A stretch of DNA of 47,211 nucleotides from JACMQX01 sp044225675. Lineage in GTDB: Bacteria; Pseudomonadota; Gammaproteobacteria; Burkholderiales; Burkholderiaceae_C. Location of the stretch: assembly GCA_044225675.1 (NCBI GenBank), contig JBGAIH010000036.1, forward strand, positions 1 to 47,211, given 5' to 3'. Below are positions 40,871 to 47,211 of this stretch, in pieces (within the stretch, counting starts at the first letter, position 1; each line of letters opens with the position of its first letter). Under the pieces are notes generated by a model, which was given only the letters and a program-made list of their open reading frames with translations, did no database searches and was not told where the DNA came from. The translations under genes were made by a program, and so were the position numbers.

Positions 40871-42628
40871 TCATGCCGCGGCCGCCACGGGCGCCGATGA
40901 GGATGCGGTCGAGGGCGCCGCCTGGCTGCCGGCCACGGTCGCGACCGCATCGAACATCGGCGGCAGCTCGCGCCGCAGCACCTTGTTGAGCGCGTTGCGC
41001 GGCAGCGCCTCGACGCAGACCAGCGCCTCGGGCAGCTTGTAGGTGGCCACACCGGCATCGCGCAGCCAGGCGGTGATGTCGTCGAGCGCCAGGGCGCCGT
41101 CCAGCGGCACCGCCACCACGCCCACCTTCTCGCCCATGATGGCGTCGCGAAAGCCGCAGCAGGCGGCCTCGCGCAGGCGCGGGTGGCCGATCAGCAGCGC
41201 GTCGAGTTCCTCGGGCGAGATCTTCATGCCGCCGCGCACGATGATGTCCTTGTAGCGGCCCATGAAGCGGTAGTAGGGCCGGGTCGCATCGTCCTCGACC
41301 TGCAGGGCGAACATGTCGCCGGTGAGGAAAAAGCCGTCCTCGGTGAAGGCCGTGCGGTTTTTCTCCGGCGCGCGGTAGTAGCCGGGGAACACCGTGGGTC
41401 CGCGCACGGCGAGCTCGCCGGGCTGGCCGGCCTGCGTGACCTCCATGCCGGTGGCCGGGTCGATCAGGCGCGTGACCGCATGGGCCGCCATGTCCTCGCC
41501 CCAGAGCTGGCCGGCCCGGCCTGCTGCCGGAAACAGCACGGCGCGGCGCTCTGGGTCGGGCACGCGGGCCTCGCCGGCCGTCAGGCCCACGCCTTCGTTG
41601 GAGCCGTAGAAGTTGACGATCTCGATGCCGTGCCGGTCGCGGAACTCGCGGATGGTCCACGCATCGATCGGGCCGGAGCCCGAACCGATCACGCGCAGCG
41701 ACGCGATGTCCTGCGCAGTGACGAGCCCCGGCTCCGACAGCAGCCGGTTGAGCAGCGCAGGAGCGATGCACACGTAATGCGCGCCCTCGTCGCGGACCTG
41801 CCCGAGCAGCACCTTGAGATCGTTCGGCTGATGCAGCACCAGCCGGCCGCCCTGCATCAGCCAGGGCACCAGGACCGTCAGGCCCGCCACGGCGACGAGC
41901 GGGAACGGATTGAGCAGCACCTCGCCGGGCCGCAGGCCTGCGCCATTGATGATGCGCCGGCCCACGGCCTGCCAGTTGTTGTGGCTGCGCGGCACGCCCT
42001 TGGGGCTGCCTTCGGTGCCGGAGGTCCAGCAGATGGAATAGATGTCGTTGGCGGTGACGGGGCGCGCCCGCTGCGCCGCGTCCAGGCCCGCCCGCACGGT
42101 GGCGGCGTCGGCCGCGGCTCCGTCCGCGACGAGGTCTTCGAGCCAGAGCACGGGCAGTTCGCAACCATGGCGCTCGCGCAGCGACGCCGCAAAAGCCTGC
42201 TGGTCGGATTTGCCGATGCGCCGCAGCGTCACCAGGGCCCGGGGCTGCGCGATCTCGGCGCAGCGGACGACCTCGTTCTCGCGCTGCTGCACGTGGATCG
42301 GCGAGATCACCACGCCCAGGCGCGCGCAGGCCAGGTGCAGCAGGGCGAACTCCACGATGTTGGGGCATTGCGCCAGCAGCACATCATCGCGCGCGAAGCC
42401 TGCGCGGGTGAGGGCGAAGGCCAGGCGCGCGACCTGGTCGAGCACCTCCCGCCAGGCCAGGCGCTGCACCGGCAGGTCGACCCAGACCACCTTGTTGGGC
42501 GGGTCGGTGAGCGCGAGCGCATCGGCAGCCTCACGGGCCCGCTCGGCCAGCAGATCGTGCAGCGTGCGGTCGCCCCAGGCGCCCAGCGCCGTGTAGTGCG
42601 CGATCAGCTCGGGAGGGTGCAGGATCAT
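40871..42628 (-). CDS. Acyl-CoA ligase, aryl/alicyclic type (copy 3)
   Basis: A 585-residue ANL ligase, more distant from copies 1 and 2. Motifs: CWTSGTEGSPKGVPRSHNNW, FYGSNEGVGL, LTGDMFALQVEDD, YKDIIVRGGMKISPEELD and the catalytic Lys in NALNKVLRR (K549). The last 25 residues are Ala/Ser-rich and unconserved. The start (LGAWGDRTLHDLL) is of the same subgroup. It overlaps the SDR stop by four bases and shares a tight four-gene block with lipocalin-like, PaaN-like and SDR genes, so it probably acts on a different acid from copies 1 and 2. Confidence 0.91.
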   Translation of the reverse strand: MILHPPELIAHYTALGAWGDRTLHDLLAERAREAADALALTDPPNKVVWVDLPVQRLAWREVLDQVARLAFALTRAGFARDDVLLAQCPNIVEFALLHLACARLGVVISPIHVQQRENEVVRCAEIAQPRALVTLRRIGKSDQQAFAASLRERHGCELPVLWLEDLVADGAAADAATVRAGLDAAQRARPVTANDIYSICWTSGTEGSPKGVPRSHNNWQAVGRRIINGAGLRPGEVLLNPFPLVAVAGLTVLVPWLMQGGRLVLHQPNDLKVLLGQVRDEGAHYVCIAPALLNRLLSEPGLVTAQDIASLRVIGSGSGPIDAWTIREFRDRHGIEIVNFYGSNEGVGLTAGEARVPDPERRAVLFPAAGRAGQLWGEDMAAHAVTRLIDPATGMEVTQAGQPGELAVRGPTVFPGYYRAPEKNRTAFTEDGFFLTGDMFALQVEDDATRPYYRFMGRYKDIIVRGGMKISPEELDALLIGHPRLREAACCGFRDAIMGEKVGVVAVPLDGALALDDITAWLRDAGVATYKLPEALVCVEALPRNALNKVLRRELPPMFDAVATVAGSQAAPSTASSSAPVAAAA

Positions 42629-43623
42629 GCGCTGGCTCCCTCGGCGCGTGGCGCGGGCCGGGGCGCCGCCGTCGCCGGCTCGGCCGTGTCCGGCAGGCGC
42701 CCGCGCAGGATCCAGTCGGCCGACTGCATGGCGTGCGCGAAGCGGCGCGGCGCCGACAGGTCTCGGACCGCATCGATGCGCGCCGCCAGCTCGTCCACCG
42801 TCGGCGCGCGGCCTTCCGCCGGCAGGCGCACGCCTTCGCCCTCGACCATCGCGGCGGTGCCGAAGTAGCCGGCCGCAGCCGTGATGATCTCGCCGCCGAT
42901 CGTGCAGTCGCTGCTTGCGAGCCAGGCGGCGGCGGGCGCGGCACGGTCGGGCTCGTAGCGCGGGCTCGGGTCGCGGCTCATCGAGCCGCCAGCGGTCATG
43001 CGGGTCGCGCCGAACGGCGCCAGCGCATTGACGCGCACGCCGTTGCGCGAAGTCTCCAGGTCGAGCGAGCGCATGAAGCCGATCACGCCGGCCTTGGCCG
43101 CCGCGTAGTTGGTCTGGCCGAAGTTGCCGTGCAGGCCGGCCGACGAAATGCAGCAGACGATGCGGCCGTGCTGCTGCGCCACCATCGCCGGCAACACCGC
43201 GCGGCAGCAGTACACCGTGCCCATCAGATGAACGTCCAGCACCGCGCGGAAGTCGTCCAGCGGCATCTTGAGAAAGGTCTTGTCGCGGGTGAAGCCGGCA
43301 TTGCAGATCAGCGCGTCGATGCGCCCCCAGGCCGCCAGCGCCGTCTCGGCCATGGCCTGCGCCCCGGCTTCGGTGGAGATGTCGGCGTGGTCGGCCAGCG
43401 CCTCGCCACCACGCGCTGCAATGCCCGCTGCCACCTGCTCGGCCGAGGACGGGCCGTCGGGGTCGCGCCGGCGGTTGTTCACCAGCACGCGCGCGCCCAG
43501 GCTTGCGAGCAGTTCGGCATAGGCCTTGCCCAGGCCGTTGCCCGCGCCGGTGATGACGACGACGCGGCCCGCGAAAGGCGATGCGGACGGCTGCTCAGCC
43601 GAGAGAACGGAGGCATGACTCAT
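42625..43623 (-). CDS. SDR, MFE-2/hydroxyacyl-CoA dehydrogenase-like
   Basis: A 332-residue SDR, longer than the classical 250. Seen: VVITGAGNGLGKAYAELLASLGA (cofactor), ICNAGFTRDKTF, catalytic Ser in CCISSAGLHGNFGQ and the Tyr/Lys in NYAAAKAGV. GNGLGKAYA and GFTRDKTFLKM are typical of the (3R)-hydroxyacyl-CoA dehydrogenase part of peroxisomal-type multifunctional enzyme 2. The last 80 residues are a partly low-complexity tail, without a hydratase domain. It overlaps both neighbours by four bases. It should oxidise a 3-hydroxyacyl-CoA in the pathway. Confidence 0.89.
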   Translation of the reverse strand: MSHASVLSAEQPSASPFAGRVVVITGAGNGLGKAYAELLASLGARVLVNNRRRDPDGPSSAEQVAAGIAARGGEALADHADISTEAGAQAMAETALAAWGRIDALICNAGFTRDKTFLKMPLDDFRAVLDVHLMGTVYCCRAVLPAMVAQQHGRIVCCISSAGLHGNFGQTNYAAAKAGVIGFMRSLDLETSRNGVRVNALAPFGATRMTAGGSMSRDPSPRYEPDRAAPAAAWLASSDCTIGGEIITAAAGYFGTAAMVEGEGVRLPAEGRAPTVDELAARIDAVRDLSAPRRFAHAMQSADWILRGRLPDTAEPATAAPRPAPRAEGASA

Positions 43624-45341
43624 GCCTGCGCCTCGCGCGCCGGGCGGCGCGACTGGGTGATGCGGAAGCGGCTGGCGACGAAGGCCAGGTCGGTCAGCGA
43701 GGCATTGCCCGCCGGGTTCAGCCCCGTCACGTGATAGTCGCTGTAGGCGGCGGCGAAGTTCAGCGGCATCGGGCCGGTGAGGTTGATCGTCAGCTGCGCG
43801 CCGGCGCGGGCGTAGGCCGCCTCGGCCTGCGCGATGAAGGACTCGTCGGTCGAGTAGAGGAAGGCCGTCAGCCCGCCCACCTGCTTGACGTCGGTGGTGG
43901 CCTGGCGCAGCGCGTCCTGCGCGTCCTGGCAGGCGATCACGAAGCTCACCGGCCCGAACCGCTCCTCGGCATAGAGTGCGCGCGCCGAGGTGTCGAGCTG
44001 CAGCATCAGCGGCGTGCTGGTGCGCGCGCCCGGATGCTCGGGATGCGCATACGCGGCAGGCTCCAGCAGGACCTTGCCGCGCTGCGCGCCCTCGTCCCGC
44101 AGCTGCGCCAGCAGCGCGAGCGTCTGCGGCGACTGCAGCGTCGCGAGGATCATCGCGGCCTTCTTCGGGTCACTGGTGAGGGCGGCCACTGCATCGGCCA
44201 GGCGCCGCGCGACCTCGTCCAGCGGCACCCGGCCGTGCGGCGTGTTCACGCCGGCGGCCGGCACGTAGATGTTCTGCGGGCTGGTGCACATCTGGGCGCT
44301 GAACATGCACAGCGTGGTCGCCAGGCTGCGCAGCGCCGCATCGAGATCGTCGGCCGATTCGAGCACCACGGTGTTGCAGCCGGCCGTCTCGGTGAAGCAC
44401 AGCGCCGGATGCGCGTTCTGCTCGACCCACTGGCCAAAGCGCACGCTGCCGGTGAAGTCGACGATGGCCGTCTTCGGATGCTTGACCAGCACCTTGCCGA
44501 TCGGCTCGGCCGTGCTGTCCAGCGCCATCGTGACGAGGTTGGGGTCGAAGCCCGCAGCAGCCAGCACCTGGCGGAACACCCGCACCGTGATCGCCATCGG
44601 CAGCACCGTGGCCGGATGCGGCTTGACGATCACCGGATTGCCCGTAGCCAGGCTGGCCATCATGGACGGCCAGGCATTCCAGGTCGGGAAACTCGCGCAC
44701 GAGAAGCACACCGCGACGCCGCGCGGCACCAGCCGGTAGGTCTTGTCGAGCGTGATGGTGGCCGGCCCGAACTGCCGCTGCCAGCGCGCCGTGGGCGTGA
44801 CCGCGCGCATGGCCTGCTCGGCGTAGACCAGCGCCTCGATGCCGCGGTCCAGCGCATTGACGCCGGAGCCCGCGTAGGCCATGTTGAAGCTCTGGCCGGC
44901 GGTGTGCATGACGGCGTTGGCGATCTCGAACAGGTGCCCGCGATAGATCGTGTCGAGCACTTCCATGAGCACGCCGATGCGCGTCTCGATGCGCGCGGCC
45001 GCCCAGGTGGGCAGGGCCTCCTCGGCCACGCGGTAGAGCGTGTCGACGTCGGCCTGCGGATAGCGGATGCCCAGCGGCTGCTGCGTATAGGGCGACACCT
45101 CCTCGCCGAGTTCGCCGGCGGCGCCGGGCTGATCAAGCGTGAAGCGGCTGCCCAGGTGGGCCTGGAAGGCGGCGGCGCCGGCGGCCTGCGCGGCAGCGGC
45201 GTCGGGGTACTTGCCCGGCATCTCGGGATACGGGCTCCAGCAGTGGCGCTCGCGGCAGGCCTGGCGCGCGCGGTCGAACACCGCCTCATGCTTGCGGAAC
45301 AGATCGGCGCCGTCGAGGACGGCGGGGTTGCGTGCGTTCAT
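43620..45341 (-). CDS. PaaN-like aldehyde dehydrogenase
   Basis: A 573-residue aldehyde dehydrogenase resembling the PaaN family. Catalytic Cys is C352 (SAQMCTSPQNIYV) and general base E318 (CFTETAGCN); NAD-binding segments include SFPTWNAWPSM and VKPHPATVLP with the Lys. The first 80 residues are a family-specific extension (GKYPDAAAAQAAGAAAFQAHLG). There is no MaoC hydratase domain, unlike the fused E. coli PaaZ. No paa oxygenase genes are in view, so phenylacetate is not implied. It likely oxidises an aldehyde such as a dioxygenase product, to acid or CoA ester. It overlaps neighbours on both sides. Confidence 0.87.
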   Translation of the reverse strand: MNARNPAVLDGADLFRKHEAVFDRARQACRERHCWSPYPEMPGKYPDAAAAQAAGAAAFQAHLGSRFTLDQPGAAGELGEEVSPYTQQPLGIRYPQADVDTLYRVAEEALPTWAAARIETRIGVLMEVLDTIYRGHLFEIANAVMHTAGQSFNMAYAGSGVNALDRGIEALVYAEQAMRAVTPTARWQRQFGPATITLDKTYRLVPRGVAVCFSCASFPTWNAWPSMMASLATGNPVIVKPHPATVLPMAITVRVFRQVLAAAGFDPNLVTMALDSTAEPIGKVLVKHPKTAIVDFTGSVRFGQWVEQNAHPALCFTETAGCNTVVLESADDLDAALRSLATTLCMFSAQMCTSPQNIYVPAAGVNTPHGRVPLDEVARRLADAVAALTSDPKKAAMILATLQSPQTLALLAQLRDEGAQRGKVLLEPAAYAHPEHPGARTSTPLMLQLDTSARALYAEERFGPVSFVIACQDAQDALRQATTDVKQVGGLTAFLYSTDESFIAQAEAAYARAGAQLTINLTGPMPLNFAAAYSDYHVTGLNPAGNASLTDLAFVASRFRITQSRRPAREAQA

Positions 45342-45805
45342 TGGGGGCTCCTGGACCAGATCAGGCGGTGATGGCGCGCCACGCTGCTGCCCGGCACGGT
45401 GTCGGAGGCCGACAGCGTGAGGCCGCCGTCAGCGGAGAAGCTCATGTTGCGCACCTGCCGGGTGCCGACGAAATTGGGGTTGAGCGACTGCGTGACCGTA
45501 TGCACCACCTGCAGGCCGCCGCCCTCCTCGCGGATCGCGTAGGGGCCCGCGTACTGGAAGTAGCTCTCGAAGGCTGCGAGCCGCTCGGCTTCGGGCGCGC
45601 TGCGCACGCTGTCGCTGGACAGCGGCTTGCGGCCGCCGCGCGCGATGCAGGCGCTCATGGTGCCGTCATGGGTGTAGACGATCAGGCCGCGCGCGGCATC
45701 GCCGAAGGGCAGCGTCGGCGCACGGCCGTCGCTGTAGGTGATGTCCCAGCGCACGAGGTGCCAGGTGCCGAGCAGCGGGTTGTCCCGCTCCGATGTCGTC
45801 TCCAC
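45338..45805 (-). CDS. Lipocalin-like domain protein
   Basis: A 155-residue protein with the lipocalin-like pattern NPLLGTWHLVRWDITYSDG at the start, GLIVYTHDGTMSACIARGGR and GGLTLSASDTV near the end. The family (Lipocalin_5) is a beta-barrel with a hydrophobic pocket; no signal peptide is seen, so it is cytoplasmic. It may bind a hydrophobic intermediate. The start is GTG 45805 with CCGGAG six bases upstream. It is the first gene of the eleven-gene operon and overlaps the PaaN-like gene by four bases. Confidence 0.8.
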   Translation of the reverse strand: METTSERDNPLLGTWHLVRWDITYSDGRAPTLPFGDAARGLIVYTHDGTMSACIARGGRKPLSSDSVRSAPEAERLAAFESYFQYAGPYAIREEGGGLQVVHTVTQSLNPNFVGTRQVRNMSFSADGGLTLSASDTVPGSSVARHHRLIWSRSPQ

Positions 45806-45822
45806 AGGTGTCTCCGGAAGCA

Positions 45823-45842
45823 GAAAATTAACTTTCTTAACT
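45823..45842. promoter_or_regulatory. Repeats at the start site of the long operon, candidate operator
   Basis: TTAACT occurs at 45828-45833 and 45837-45842, 9 bp apart. GAAAATTAACTTTC (45823-45836) is an imperfect palindrome. The cluster starts at the predicted transcription start of the operon, in an AT-rich patch. Confidence 0.4.
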
Positions 45843-45848
45843 GAACTT

Positions 45849-45877
45849 AGGATAGATCAAAGATTCGGCCTTGACAA
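45849..45877 (-). promoter_or_regulatory. Predicted promoter of the eleven-gene operon
   Basis: On the minus strand TTGTCA (45877-45872), a 17-bp spacer and TATCCT (45854-45849) form a plausible sigma-70 promoter, with the start expected near 45842, about 37 bases before the GTG at 45805. Confidence 0.55.
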
Positions 45878-45913
45878 GCGCGCTTGCCCCGGGATGGCGG
45901 GGACAATGTCGCC

Positions 45914-46945
45914 ATGGCGTCACCCCCCGAGAACGCAGCCGCGCTGCACCCGTATGAAGTCCTCACACCCGACGTGGTGATGGACGCGCTCGCCGCCGTG
46001 GGCCTGTATGGCGACGGGCGGCTCACCGCGCTCAGCTCGTACGAGAACCGCGTCTACCTCGTGCATCTGGAGGAGCCGGTCGACGGGCACCGGGCGGTGG
46101 TTGCCAAGTTCTACCGTCCGGGCCGCTGGAGCGAGGCGCAGATCCTGGAGGAGCACGCCTTCGCCGCCGAACTGATGGCGGCCGAAGTGCCAGCCGTGGG
46201 CCCGCTGGCGCCGCTCGGACGCACACTGCATGCGCACGCCGGCTTCCTGTTCAGCGTGAGTCCGCGCCGGGGCGGCCGTGCGCCCGAGCTTGACGATGCC
46301 GAGGTGCTGGAGTGGATCGGCCGCTTTCTTGCGCGCATCCACACCGTCGGCGCAGCGCGGCCCTTCACGCATCGGCCGGCGCTCGACCTGCGCAGCTTCG
46401 GCACGGAATCGCGCGACTGGCTGCTGGCCCACGACAAGGTGCCGCTGGAAGTCCAGGGCACGTGGACGAAAGCCTGCGACGCGGCTCTCGCCCTGATCGA
46501 CGCCAGCGGACTCGGCGCGCCCGACCGGTTCCGGCCGATCCGCCTGCACGGCGACTGCCACCCGGGCAACATCCTGTGGACCCCGACCGACCTGCCCGGC
46601 GGCGGGCCGCACTTCGTCGACCTGGACGACGCTCGCACTGGCCCGGCCGTGCAGGACCTCTGGATGCTGCTGTCGGGCGACCGCGCGCAACGCACGGCGC
46701 AGCTGGGCGCCCTGGTCGACGGCTATGAGCAGTTCCGCGAGTTCGACCGCGCCGAGCTCGCGCTCATCGAGCCGTTGCGCACGCTGCGCCTCATCCACTA
46801 CAGCGCGTGGCTCGCCCGCCGCTGGGACGATCCGGCCTTTCCGCAGACCTTTCCCTGGTTCGGCACGCCGGACTACTGGAAGGAGCAGGTCCAGATGCTG
46901 GAGGAGCAGATGGAGCAGATGCAGGAGCCGCCGCTGGTGGCATGA
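45914..46945 (+). CDS. srkA: SrkA/YihE-like serine/threonine protein kinase
   Basis: A 343-residue protein of the aminoglycoside phosphotransferase/RIO-like kinase fold. Seen: LSSYENRVYLV (ATP loop region), VVAKFYRPGRWS with the ATP-binding Lys, IRLHGDCHPGNILW (catalytic Asp loop), FVDLDDARTGPAVQDLWML (metal site). This matches E. coli SrkA, a stress-response kinase that counters the MazEF toxin pathway. The C-terminus is Glu/Met/Gln-rich (QMLEEQMEQMQ). ATG 45914 gives the usual SrkA N-terminus. It is divergent from the long operon and probably unrelated to it. Confidence 0.9.
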   Translation: MASPPENAAALHPYEVLTPDVVMDALAAVGLYGDGRLTALSSYENRVYLVHLEEPVDGHRAVVAKFYRPGRWSEAQILEEHAFAAELMAAEVPAVGPLAPLGRTLHAHAGFLFSVSPRRGGRAPELDDAEVLEWIGRFLARIHTVGAARPFTHRPALDLRSFGTESRDWLLAHDKVPLEVQGTWTKACDAALALIDASGLGAPDRFRPIRLHGDCHPGNILWTPTDLPGGGPHFVDLDDARTGPAVQDLWMLLSGDRAQRTAQLGALVDGYEQFREFDRAELALIEPLRTLRLIHYSAWLARRWDDPAFPQTFPWFGTPDYWKEQVQMLEEQMEQMQEPPLVA

Positions 46946-47027
46946 CGCACGCGGCCCCGCTCGCATGCGGCCCTGGTCCCGCGAGGGGCGAGACGGCGGC
47001 CCGGCTCGCTGCGCCGGCCTCGACCCT

Positions 47028-47211
47028 TCAGCGGTCGCCCGGCACGTCGAAGCCTGCCGGCGGCAGGCCACTGCGGCTGCGCTCGACCATCGTCTCGTAG
47101 GCTGACTCCACCTGACGGCACAGCCGCTGCGCGTCGAACAGCACCGCACCGTCGCGTTGCGCCTTCAGCCTGTGCCGCAGCTCGGCCAGCGCCGCGCCGT
47201 CACGCGCCAGC
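47028..47211 (-). CDS. C-terminal end of an O-GlcNAc-transferase-like (SPINDLY family) protein, cut by window edge
   Basis: Only the last 61 codons are in the window. They read LAELRHRLKAQRD, then VLFDAQRLCRQVESAYETM and a short tail ending at the TGA at 47028-47030. The order (LRxRL...LFDxxRxxRxxExAYxxM) is typical of the end of bacterial glycosyltransferase family 41 proteins, which carry TPR repeats upstream. It is convergent with srkA, 82 bp apart. The assignment rests on a short segment. Confidence 0.6.
   Translation of the reverse strand, partial: LARDGAALAELRHRLKAQRDGAVLFDAQRLCRQVESAYETMVERSRSGLPPAGFDVPGDR

Noticed and set aside
36266..40900. Very long plus-strand open frame of about 1544 codons
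   Set aside because: It lies antisense to four well-supported genes (hydrolase copy 2 start, ligase copy 2, dioxygenase copy 2, Bug copy 4). Its translation is low-complexity His/Arg/Ala/Val-rich and shows no domain. GC-rich third positions on the other strand explain the lack of stops.
43620..45341. Part of a phenylacetate (paa) pathway
   Set aside because: Only the PaaN-like gene is present; there is no paaK, paaABCDE, paaG or paaJ nearby.
1..47211. Prophage, plasmid or transposon in the window
   Set aside because: No integrase, transposase, replication or capsid gene and no tRNA are visible, and base composition is even. The catabolic island could still be horizontally acquired, but I see no border.

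Overview
The window is GC-rich, densely packed DNA with a strong G/C bias at third codon positions and no tRNA, rRNA, CRISPR array or insertion sequence that I can see. Four periplasmic receptors of the Bug (TctC) family, OhrR/Ohr, an FNR-type ompW promoter and abundant CoA-ligase catabolism point to a betaproteobacterium of the order Burkholderiales. This is inferred from gene content, not from a marker gene.

Layout. (1) 1-7084: a MocR-type regulator, cut by the left edge, faces a seven-gene operon (LysE, EamA, PLP aminotransferase, GST, PhzF-like, VOC-like, LysE) across a region with matching direct and inverted repeats. (2) 7145-12575: a hemerythrin-like protein, a GMC oxidoreductase, a 3-hydroxyacyl-CoA dehydrogenase, a FimV-like membrane protein and OmpW with two FNR-like boxes and a strong terminator. 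(3) 12643-17889: an exported metallo-beta-lactamase-fold hydrolase, DUF167, the ohrR-ohr peroxide defence pair with a large palindromic operator, a DUF2855 protein, a tandem HxlR regulator and a ClpP paralogue. (4) 18025-24139: a TRAP transporter-acyl-CoA ligase-SDR operon, divergent from a marR plus NTF2-like pair, with nested palindromes between them.

(5) 24178-45805: a roughly 21.6 kb catabolic island, the most interesting part. It holds two carotenoid-cleavage-type dioxygenases, three aryl/alicyclic-type acyl-CoA ligases, two small alpha/beta hydrolases, four Bug receptors without a TctAB permease, a flavin reductase-like protein, a thiolase, a nitronate monooxygenase-like flavoprotein, an SDR, a PaaN-like aldehyde dehydrogenase, a lipocalin-like protein and a second tandem HxlR regulator. 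The set ligase-hydrolase-Bug occurs twice in the same internal order on opposite strands, each with an associated dioxygenase. My inference is a pathway that captures a hydrophobic conjugated alkene or aryl/alicyclic acid, cleaves a C=C bond to aldehydes, oxidises them to acids, activates these with CoA and shortens them by beta-oxidation. The substrate is unknown.

(6) 45914-47211: an SrkA-like kinase and the C-terminal end of a probable O-GlcNAc-transferase-like protein cut by the right edge. No stretch of more than 300 bases lacks a gene.
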